A stretch of DNA of 64,000 nt from Lachnospiraceae bacterium (lineage in GTDB: Bacteria; Bacillota; Clostridia; Lachnospirales; Lachnospiraceae). Below, one piece after another: positions 25,022 to 34,200 of the stretch. The stretch covers positions 248,001-312,000 of the forward strand of contig SVEC01000001.1 of assembly GCA_015057555.1 (NCBI GenBank), written 5' to 3'. The translations under genes were made by a program, and so were the position numbers. How positions within the stretch are numbered: the first letter of the stretch is position 1; each line of letters begins with the position of its first letter. Under the pieces are notes generated by a model. The model saw nothing but the letters and a program-made list of their open reading frames with translations. It did no database searches and was not told the origin of the DNA.

Positions 25022-26668
25022 ATGGCAAAAAGGAATAATAAAGGTTTCTCTTTAATAGAAATTGTTATAGCCATGGCCGTATTAACATTACTTTTAACAC
25101 CTATCATCAAGCAGTTTGCTCAGACCATGAGGGTAAGCCGTCAGGCTAAGCAACAGCAGTATATCAATGAAGAAGCTTCATATTCCTTGGAGGAGGCTCA
25201 GGTTACTCCTGCCAAGGAATATGAGAAGAAATATCTAGACTATGTTGCAGCGAATCCGGAATATTCATTCACTACTGGTACAGATGCAGTGCAGTGTACG
25301 CTTGTAGATAGCTCTGGTAATGTGATTGACATAGTAGATGGAAATGGTAATAAATTCAAAGATGCTTCCGGTAGCGAAATAAACTACGTTGAATATACTG
25401 TGGAAAGCTATGTTCTTGGAAATCTTCAGATTGGTTATAATAAGGCTGAATATGATAAAGTAGTTACAGTAGATAATCTTGCAACTCAGATAAGGGGCTG
25501 TAAGAACTCTGTAAATGATATGGGTCTTAATGTAAAGTATAATATGACTGAAGCAGAGCTTCCAACAGATGAGTACACCTTGACTAACGAGGGTAGTGCT
25601 GTTAAGAGAGATGCTAATGGTAATGTTATAAGTGTTGTTGTTGAGGAAACAACTTTTGTTGGTAACCCTAACGACACTAACCTTGGTAACATGCAGAATT
25701 TAGATTATGAAACTGTAGCTATGATTAATGGTACAGCCACTAACTTCGATGATATGGCTGAAAACGCATTATTCTCACAGGCTATGGAAAAGCTTAAGGA
25801 GATTAACTATAGTGACTGGGAACAGGGTATGCTTCATAATTCCAATGATAATATTCTTCTTCAGAATGGATATTCTCCTATAATTAATAAGCTTACAAAG
25901 ATTTATGTTGAAAAGTTAACTGATGCGACAACAGGTAAGGATTATTATCAAGTATTGTGTGATGTGTATTACAAGTGTAGCTACACCCTTGGTGGAGAAA
26001 CATTTACTCCAACATTGAGCTACAATGTATTCTCACAAAAGTTCTTTATTGAAAAGTGCCCTGATATTTATTTCCAATATCAGCCATTTATTTCTAGTTC
26101 TACTAATAATGGTGATGGAACATACACAGTAAATTATGCTGATAATGATTATATTTTGATAGACAATTATGTAGAAGATGTAAAGATATACCTCTATAAG
26201 CCATTTAGCGATGCAATTAATGTAACTGATAATGCATCATACAGTGATGTTATAGCTGGAAAGAGCGATACTTATACATATACTACAAAGGCTCCTACTG
26301 ATGCTGATAAGGCATCAGAGACAGCATATGAAAGCTTCTTGCTTAATAATGCAGTGGCAATTCATGTAGCTAAGGCCAATAACAATGTTAAGGATGCTAA
26401 GATATTTACAAATCTTAATACAGAGGACAATGGTACTAATTCACAGTTCTTTATAGCATCGTCAACATTTAGTTCGTTTAGTGAAGTAAAGTCCAGCAAT
26501 GCGTCATATGCTTCTTTAAATATGGCTGATTATGATAGAAGTTTAATACTTCCAATTGATGCAGATACACGTTATGATGATAGATTAAGAACAGTAACAG
26601 TGACCATGCTTCCGGCAGACCAGCATGCCAATACTGTAATATTATCTGGAGCAAAGGGGGAAAAATAG
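25022..26668 (+). CDS. Large minor pilin-like protein (PulG/PilV-type N-terminus)
   Basis: This 548-aa prepilin-like protein has a leader MAKRNNKG, expected cleavage before Phe9, and a mature N-terminus FSLIEIVIAMAVLTLLLTPI with Glu13 at +5, so it should be processed by PilD and enter the pilus base or tip. The globular part is about 500 residues, several times larger than a normal minor pilin, acidic and Asn/Thr/Asp-rich, with no domain that I recognise. It is the first of four consecutive minor-pilin-like genes, and its stop is directly followed by the next start. Confidence 0.8.
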   Translation: MAKRNNKGFSLIEIVIAMAVLTLLLTPIIKQFAQTMRVSRQAKQQQYINEEASYSLEEAQVTPAKEYEKKYLDYVAANPEYSFTTGTDAVQCTLVDSSGNVIDIVDGNGNKFKDASGSEINYVEYTVESYVLGNLQIGYNKAEYDKVVTVDNLATQIRGCKNSVNDMGLNVKYNMTEAELPTDEYTLTNEGSAVKRDANGNVISVVVEETTFVGNPNDTNLGNMQNLDYETVAMINGTATNFDDMAENALFSQAMEKLKEINYSDWEQGMLHNSNDNILLQNGYSPIINKLTKIYVEKLTDATTGKDYYQVLCDVYYKCSYTLGGETFTPTLSYNVFSQKFFIEKCPDIYFQYQPFISSSTNNGDGTYTVNYADNDYILIDNYVEDVKIYLYKPFSDAINVTDNASYSDVIAGKSDTYTYTTKAPTDADKASETAYESFLLNNAVAIHVAKANNNVKDAKIFTNLNTEDNGTNSQFFIASSTFSSFSEVKSSNASYASLNMADYDRSLILPIDADTRYDDRLRTVTVTMLPADQHANTVILSGAKGEK

Positions 26669-29600
26669 TTGAAGAAAATTAAAAAGCTATTTAAAAAACT
26701 AAATAACGACGGCTCCAGTTTAGTAATGGTTATAGTTGCTTTAGCATTTATAGGAATTATCGTAGGTGCTCTTCTTACTGCTGTAGGCTATTCATATAGA
26801 CTTAAGCTCCAGGATTTGAACTCTAGAGATAACTTCTATTATGTAGAGCAGGCTATGAATGAAATCTATGCAGGAGTCGGTTCAGAGGTAGTAAGTGATA
26901 TGCAGGATGCATATGCTCATACTGTTGAGAATATGCTTGTATATGATTTTCAAACAAAGGCATATATTGCAAAGTCTGACAAGCAAGTACAGGCTGATTT
27001 CGCAAATAAGTTTATGCAAAATGTACAGAACAATGGTTCTTTGATTGATGCAAATATTGCCGATACCCTAGAAAGCTATATTACAAATGATTCTGTTAAG
27101 CTTGATAGAAGTAAGGTATACGTACAGAAGATACATGAAAATCCAAACGACCCAACTAGTAAGGTTGTTAAGATAGTTATTAAGAATGTTACTCTTACAA
27201 GAACTCAGGACTATAATAAGAATATAGCTGCAGGTTCTTACACTCAGACTATTTCAACTGATATTGAGATAGGTGAGCCAGAGTTTAGCGTTCTCTTCAA
27301 CTCAACTACTGATGATTATGCAAACATATTTAAGTACTCTATGGTTGCAGATATGGGTATTGAGGTTTCACAGTCACCAAGTTATCCGCTTTCTATAGCT
27401 GGTAATGTATATGCTGCGTCAGACTATTACAACAAAAAGTATAATGAAAGCACTTATGTTGTTGATGAGAGTGGTAATTATACAGTATCAGATAGTAGTA
27501 AGAAATTTAATTCAGGACAGCCTGATTATAATGTTGTTGTAGGCAAGGATGAGAATGGTAATGATATTGTAGAGCAGGAAAGCCCTGATAAATACACTCA
27601 TGGTAGTGTAACTTCAAAGCTGTTTTCAGCCTCACCAGCATTTAATATGTATTACAATCAGTATTCAACAGCAAATAGTCCTGCTGTAGCTGGTTCAAAT
27701 GACTATTTTGATGGTGTGCTTGAGAGAAGTATGTATTCAGGATTTTTTGTAGAGAATACAGATGTATCTGTTATGGCAGACCTTGTAATTGTACCAGGTA
27801 CTGTAGCGGTAATGGATGAAGGTAGCTTCGCATTATACGGTAAAAACGGTAGTAAAACCGCAGCTTCAGAGCTTTGGGCTGATAATATTGTATTAGGTGG
27901 CTCAAGCGACAAGTCTATCGATTCTGATACAAATAAGCCAGTATATTCTGGTTCTTCTGTGGTACTTAAGGCAGATACATATGTAAAGGACGATACAGAA
28001 ATTAATGCTGCAGGTTCAACCTTCTCATTAAATGGTAGATACTTCGGTTATGGAGATAGTACTGAGAGAGATGCCAGAGTATTTATTCCAACAGTTGATG
28101 CTAACAATTTCCAGATTACATACACTGATGGAACAGTAGATAACAGAGGTCATTACAACAGTAGTGCTATTATTGTAAATGGTCAGCAGTCTACTCTTGA
28201 TTTAGCGCAGACACAGACTATTTACCTTGCAGGACGTTCATATATTGAATTATCTAAAGACGTTACTCCTTTAGAGGAAACTACAGGCGAGGGAGCAGAT
28301 GCAAAGACAACAGTGTCTGAGACATACTCATTCCTTCCAGAGACAAATAACTTTGTTACATCAGCTGCTGATGATACAGAATATTTAAGAGATTATAAGA
28401 CTGGTGAAAGTATTTCACTTAAGACTAACCAGCTTGCATATATACCTGTTATGTATACAGGTATGCCAGAACCGGTATATTCAGATAGTGGAGTATTTGC
28501 AGGATATTTTGAAGCAGAGCTTCATGTTGCACTTAAGGATAGTGCTTTGTTTGAAAAGTATTTCCCTAAGGCTGTTTTCCAGGATTACAAGATTCCTTGT
28601 GTTATGCAGGAGGTATCTGGAAGAAAGTATTATTACTATGATTTTGAGACAGCTTATATTAGGGTCAGAAGACATAGTAATAATCAGGGTACGCTTACAT
28701 CATTCACAAATAGGTATCCTTCAGCTCAGTATTATGCATCTGCTTTTATAGTTGATTATATGGCAGAGCTTAATGATGATGACAGTTTAATTAGAGAATA
28801 TCTCACAGATATAAGCAATTTTGAAGACCTTGAGTTCAATGCTGGAAATATTATTCTTCCAAGCACAGAGTTTGATGAAAGTGTATCTATTTACTCTAGT
28901 GGAGCTATAACCACAAAGTATGATACAGAGTTTGACATAATTCAGTCAACCTCATGGAATACAAATGCACTTTCTGATTTGCTTTCATCTACTAGAGCTA
29001 AGTATAATAACGGCTTTGCCTTAGATGAAAATGAGACTTCAAATAGTGATGCAGATGCAAATTACTATCAGTCAGCCTATATGGTTTCAAATGAGCTTGA
29101 GCTTGAGTATAACTTAGTAAAGTGGAATTTGGGTCATTATGATTTAAGTGCAACTGATGCTAATACGTATACTCGCAACGCAAGTGAGATAGCATATTTA
29201 AAGGTTCTTTTACAGGATGAAGACTTTGGTGAGGCAAGTATTACACCTATTAATAAGTTCCTTAATATGAATGTAATTACTGGTTCAACTAATATTACAC
29301 CAAATGGAATCAACCTTCCATCAGGCTATAGTGTATGGGTAACTGATGAGAATGTTACAATTTCTACAGATGCTGAAGATGGAACAGTTAGAGGTATTGT
29401 TGTAACTAAGAATGATGTATTCTTTGATTCAAGCGTTAAGAGCTTTGAGGGACTTATAGTATCAGGTGGTAAGGTATTTATTACTGAGAACCTTTCAAAT
29501 ATGTACTCAAGCCCAGCAATTTGTCAGGCAGTACTTAGAGAGTGTCAGTTACTTGGCACAGAGGATGCCAAGACAGTGCTTAATCTCTTTAAGGGATATG

Positions 29601-29737
29601 AGGTAGATGGTAGCTCAACAGGAGGCAGTACTCCAGTTGCTTCACCTACAGATCCTTCAAATGGTGCAAAGACAATAGATAGCATTGATTATTCAGATGT
29701 TTGTAGATTCAGCAACTGGATGAAGAATGTAGAATAG
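26669..29737 (+). CDS. Giant PilX/GspK-like minor pilin lacking Glu5
   Basis: This 1022-aa protein has the leader KKIKKLFKKLNNDG and a mature hydrophobic helix SSLVMVIVALAFIGIIVGAL. The +5 residue is Met20 instead of Glu. Loss of Glu5 is a known feature of GspK-type tip pseudopilins, and PilX-family N-termini look similar. The large ectodomain is rich in Asn, Ser, Thr, Asp and Tyr and includes blocks such as NVYAASDYYNKKYNES and LVIVPGTVAVMDEGSFALYG that suggest repeated beta structure. The start is TTG 26669. It probably sits at or near the pilus tip. No catalytic motif seen. Confidence 0.75.
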   Translation: MKKIKKLFKKLNNDGSSLVMVIVALAFIGIIVGALLTAVGYSYRLKLQDLNSRDNFYYVEQAMNEIYAGVGSEVVSDMQDAYAHTVENMLVYDFQTKAYIAKSDKQVQADFANKFMQNVQNNGSLIDANIADTLESYITNDSVKLDRSKVYVQKIHENPNDPTSKVVKIVIKNVTLTRTQDYNKNIAAGSYTQTISTDIEIGEPEFSVLFNSTTDDYANIFKYSMVADMGIEVSQSPSYPLSIAGNVYAASDYYNKKYNESTYVVDESGNYTVSDSSKKFNSGQPDYNVVVGKDENGNDIVEQESPDKYTHGSVTSKLFSASPAFNMYYNQYSTANSPAVAGSNDYFDGVLERSMYSGFFVENTDVSVMADLVIVPGTVAVMDEGSFALYGKNGSKTAASELWADNIVLGGSSDKSIDSDTNKPVYSGSSVVLKADTYVKDDTEINAAGSTFSLNGRYFGYGDSTERDARVFIPTVDANNFQITYTDGTVDNRGHYNSSAIIVNGQQSTLDLAQTQTIYLAGRSYIELSKDVTPLEETTGEGADAKTTVSETYSFLPETNNFVTSAADDTEYLRDYKTGESISLKTNQLAYIPVMYTGMPEPVYSDSGVFAGYFEAELHVALKDSALFEKYFPKAVFQDYKIPCVMQEVSGRKYYYYDFETAYIRVRRHSNNQGTLTSFTNRYPSAQYYASAFIVDYMAELNDDDSLIREYLTDISNFEDLEFNAGNIILPSTEFDESVSIYSSGAITTKYDTEFDIIQSTSWNTNALSDLLSSTRAKYNNGFALDENETSNSDADANYYQSAYMVSNELELEYNLVKWNLGHYDLSATDANTYTRNASEIAYLKVLLQDEDFGEASITPINKFLNMNVITGSTNITPNGINLPSGYSVWVTDENVTISTDAEDGTVRGIVVTKNDVFFDSSVKSFEGLIVSGGKVFITENLSNMYSSPAICQAVLRECQLLGTEDAKTVLNLFKGYEVDGSSTGGSTPVASPTDPSNGAKTIDSIDYSDVCRFSNWMKNVE

Positions 29738-29747
29738 AGGTGCGCCT

Positions 29748-30335
29748 ATGGAGAGAAGAATGAAAAAACTAAACAACAAAGGTTACTCTTTGATAGAGAT
29801 GATTATAGTAATAGCTATCGTTGCGGTTCTTACAGGAGCCGCAATGGTAACCCTTAAGGTAATGCATTCAGCAAAGGTTAAGGAGGCAGCTATAACCTTC
29901 GAATCAGAGATTTCAGAATTATTAAGTATGTCCAAGAACAAGATATGCGATCCTAATGGCGATGGAGTAATCGAGGATAGTGAAAAGGAATACTCAGTAG
30001 GACTTAGATTATACAAATCAGGAAGTAAATGCTATATACAGGAGGTTCTTGTAAAGAACGGGGCGTATGAAGCAAATTCTACATATGAGAATGCAAATAA
30101 TCCTAACAGTGGTAAGGGTATAAGTCTTTCAACCTATGTAGATGTAAAATATACCGACCTATCAGGCAATTCCTTTATGATTGGAACAGCAGAAGATAAG
30201 CAGGTAACAATTCATTTCAAGAGAAATGGTTCATGTGACTTAGGTTATGGAACCTTTGATTTCATTAGAAATAGTAGTAACAGCAAGGTAGCAACTATGA
30301 CTATCAACAAAAATGGTAGTCATCAGGCGAAATAA
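29748..30335 (+). CDS. Minor pilin (GspH/FimT-like)
   Basis: This 195-aa prepilin has a leader ending NNKG and a mature N-terminus YSLIEMIIVIAIVAVLTGAA with Glu17 at +5. Its size and the C-terminal phrase VTIHFKRNGSCDLGYGTFDF resemble the GspH/FimT class, which sits in the tip complex. ATG 29748 has AGAGGTG upstream; ATG 29760 is an alternative and has GGAGAG upstream. The mature protein is the same either way. It is part of the four-gene minor-pilin set. Confidence 0.85.
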   Translation: MERRMKKLNNKGYSLIEMIIVIAIVAVLTGAAMVTLKVMHSAKVKEAAITFESEISELLSMSKNKICDPNGDGVIEDSEKEYSVGLRLYKSGSKCYIQEVLVKNGAYEANSTYENANNPNSGKGISLSTYVDVKYTDLSGNSFMIGTAEDKQVTIHFKRNGSCDLGYGTFDFIRNSSNSKVATMTINKNGSHQAK

Positions 30336-30351
30336 TAAGGAGGGATAAACT

Positions 30352-31275
30352 GTGAAGATATTTAAGAAAAATAATAGCGGTTTTACTCTCATCGAGTTAA
30401 TTATTGCTATGGCTGTTTTGGCTTTCCTTATGACAGCAATTGCCTCTCTTATGGGAAGTAGTGTTGCAAGTCATAAGAAGCAGAAGGCAGAAATTAGAGT
30501 TCATACATCGGCGCAGGAAACATACAACCAGATAACTGATTCCATTATGCAGGCTAAGGAAGTTGTAATAGTTGGTTATGAATCATCAACGGAGTATAGC
30601 TTCTCTAAGGCTGGCGTAGATGTAGGTAGTACACCTCAGTTGGTTTACTATGTTAAGAATTCCGAGATGCGTGAATTTATAAAGAATAACCCATCAGTAT
30701 ATGGTACTGACGGTGCAGCTTCCGTAGGAGATATAAATATTAAACTCTTCACAGAGTTTGATAATTCAAAGTATTTCTATGTAAAGAAGATTGCTATTAT
30801 GACATCTGTACCTTTGGATATGTCTATGGTTCCTGCTTCAGTTATTAAGGATAATGCTACTGATAAATATGTTCTATATGACCAGTTGGCTGAATTAGCT
30901 AGCAATGAGGTTACTGTTAAAAAAGAACTTACCGCATCAGGTTTAAATGCATTAGGAGCTAATGATAATGTAGTTCATATATATACCTTTGATGGTGCTA
31001 ATATGTACTATGAGAAGCAGTATAGCTTTATGACAACACAGAATGATATGATTTCTGGTACAGATAAGGATAACTGGTTATACAATACTAGCCTTAGCTA
31101 TGTAAAAACTAGTGATACAACTCCAGTTGATATATCTGGTTGTAGAGTAACTATTGACGCAAATAATGGTGCAATAGGAGTTGACCTTATGTTTAATGAT
31201 TTAAACATGACATACACTACTAAGGGTATGGTAAATATAAGAAACTCATTTGTACTTAAGGGAAGAAAGGATTAA
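30352..31275 (+). CDS. Minor pilin (PilW/GspJ-like)
   Basis: This 307-aa prepilin has the leader MKIFKKNNSG and a mature N-terminus FTLIELIIAMAVLAFLMTAI with Glu15 at +5. The segment after the helix (RVHTSAQETYNQITDSIMQAKEVV) has the pattern of PilW/GspJ-type proteins. The start is GTG 30352 after AAGGAGGG. It stands between the GspH-like gene and the 1714-aa secreted protein. A V-H-J-K-like set, here enlarged, is the usual make-up of the pilus tip complex. Confidence 0.84.
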   Translation: MKIFKKNNSGFTLIELIIAMAVLAFLMTAIASLMGSSVASHKKQKAEIRVHTSAQETYNQITDSIMQAKEVVIVGYESSTEYSFSKAGVDVGSTPQLVYYVKNSEMREFIKNNPSVYGTDGAASVGDINIKLFTEFDNSKYFYVKKIAIMTSVPLDMSMVPASVIKDNATDKYVLYDQLAELASNEVTVKKELTASGLNALGANDNVVHIYTFDGANMYYEKQYSFMTTQNDMISGTDKDNWLYNTSLSYVKTSDTTPVDISGCRVTIDANNGAIGVDLMFNDLNMTYTTKGMVNIRNSFVLKGRKD

Positions 31276-31292
31276 TAAGGAGGTAAAGCAAA

Positions 31293-34200
31293 GTGAAAAG
31301 AAATAAAAAGCTTACGATTTCTGCTCTCGCAGTATTGCTGGTTATGGCTTTAACTGTTACCGTTGTATCCTTTTCTCTCGCAGGTAATGATAACAAGGGT
31401 GAGCTTGTTGATGAAGCTGTTTTCGTAGCAGCAACCGTTGACACTAACACCAATATTGATAACATTATTGAGAATTCTTATATGACAGGTGAGGGTACTG
31501 ATCCTGTGTATAAGATAGTTGAGATTGGTTCAGGTGCTCCATCTAGCCTTAAGACATTAGTTGAGAATGGCGGATTTGAGAACTATGTAATCAATGGTAA
31601 CACAACATTAGACACTATTACTGTTACAGATGAAACAGGGCTTGAGACAATTAAAGCTGCTGTTATGAATGCAGATTGTATAACATATGAGTTCTACAAG
31701 GCATCAGCTGTTACAGATGATAATGCTACTGCACTTGCAGCGATTTCAAATGCAGACTTTATCTATGTAAGTAATGATGAGTCTTCAAAGTATAGCCAGT
31801 CTAATGATTTGGGCGAGGAATTATATAACATTCTTCATACCTACGCAGTAGGTGATTATAAGCCACTTGTTATTGATAACATCGGTAGCACAGGTGGTTC
31901 ATCTGACGAGCCAGGTGGTAGTACAGGTACTACTTATTCTATGAGTAGTCTTGTTAATAAGGTATTTGATAGATCAGGTAAGTATTACTATACTTTTAAG
32001 TGGGATACTGCTGCTCAGACAGCAGAGCAGTTCTTTAAGCATGAGAATGGTTCAGCTTACTTGGGTATCAATGGTGATAAGAAGGCTTCAAAGTGGACAG
32101 ATGTTACTTTAGCTACAAATATTGTAGATGGTGTATTAGTGGATGATACAAAAGTTTATAGAATGTCAGAGATTCTTGTTATCTCTAATGGTGATACTAC
32201 TTTATCAGGTTCATTGTTTGCTGATTTTAACCCTGCATTTACAGATGTTGTAGATTTATCTGGTAATCCTATGGCTGGAGATGTTTATGACATTAAGGCT
32301 GGCGATAAATTATTCTATAGAAGTGCATACAACGCTAGATATACTCGTCCAGATATGGTACGTGTAAATAAGATTGCGTTAGCTAATGTTGCTACTGAAG
32401 ACTTAGATAAGTACGATATGGTTATCATCGAGCCAGATTGTAATGTAGATATTGATCAGGCTGTTTACAAGAAGCTTGGTTCAGCTATGTATGCAAGCGT
32501 AAGTATTGTATATCCAGCAACATTTTCAACAAGTTCTGGTTCAGGTAATGGTTCTGGTACATCAGCAGGTAATGGTTCTGTACAGCAGGAGACTAACTAC
32601 TCAGAGCTTTTCTATATGGTAGCTACTAGTACAGGACAGGTTAGATATGAGAACGTTATGATAACTAACAAGACTGAGTTTGACTTTATTGCATTAAGTA
32701 ACAGCTCAGATACTTGCAAGGTTATCGCAGACCTTATTAACGCATCTGCCTTTAGAGGCAATGGTGGACCAAAGGGTTCAGCTAACAAGTTTACAGTCCT
32801 TGAGATCCAGCCATGTTATCCTATAGATGAGGATTTGGCTGCAGCTCAGAAGGATTACTATAAGATACCTTCAGATGTGGTAAATGGTAAGACTAAGGAA
32901 GAGCTCGATGAGGGTACTGAGTATTATGCATGGGAACTTACAAAGCCTATGATAGCAGAGGCATTTAATATCTCAGCAGACCAGATTACTATAGATCATA
33001 TGTCAACTGAGCAGCTTGCTTCTACTAAGGAGGAGATTCTTGGTAAGTATGACTTGGTTTATGTAGGTGGTAATATTTCAGCTCTTAAGCCAGCAAGACA
33101 TTATGCATCATATGGTATGCCATCTATGTCAACTAACTTTGAGAAGCTTAATATGGCTGTTGATAGTTTGAAGAAGTTACCTGTTTACGAGATGTATACA
33201 CATACAGGCGAGCTTGTTGAGACAAACTTTGGTGCTTTAGGTGAGGCGTCAGGAACCGTTCTTGGTAATGTTCCAACCGGTTATGTGAATATTAATGGAA
33301 CTATGCAGAAGAGCTATGGTATGCTTAATGGTAATGATATAACAACCCTTAAGCTTACACATCTTCAAGAATATGTAGATGCAGGAATGCCTATCGTATT
33401 TAGTAATGATGTTTCTGTAGCTTGTGATGCAGTAATTAATGACGGATATTTCCAGAATTCCATTGACCCAGATTCAAATATGTTTAAGTTCTTAAAGTAT
33501 TGTAAGGATTTGGGTGCTGTAAAGAATATTAAGTGGAACTTTGATAATACACAGCTTATAGATGTAGATAATAATGGTGGAGATTACGGTGATACTCAGA
33601 CAGGATTTGTAAAGGTATTTGCAGAGACACAGTCTGATGAGTTGCAGGATTTATATGCAAAGTCTGATAAGAGACCTAAGATAACACTAACACAGACACC
33701 ATACATCTATAATATGTATGATGATGCAACAATTATTAAAAATAAGAAGCTTACCTTCCAGTATAAGGTAACCGGTTCTACTAATTACACTGTTGACCTT
33801 TATGTTGATGATGATGGAAATAGTACATTTGAAACTAAGGTAGCATCAGGCGATAAGGAAAAGCTTGAGTTTACAGCTGGAGATAGCTATTTTGGACCAG
33901 TTTATTGGAAGCTTGTAGTTACTGACAAGTCAGGACAGGAGGCAAGCACAACTGGTATATCATATATTGCTAATTCAACTAAATCAAAGCAGAAGGTTAA
34001 AATCCTTCAGATTATGCCAGGTGAGTTTACAAAGGCTGGTGTAAGAAATGCAGCGGCTGGTGAGACAGCACAGGGTAAGAATTCACTTTACTTCTGTACT
34101 ATATGTCAGCAGGCATATGAGAGATTAGAGTATAATCCAAGTGCTGAGTCTGGTGATAGACTTGATTATACAGCATTGTACGATGGTCGTATGGTTGACC

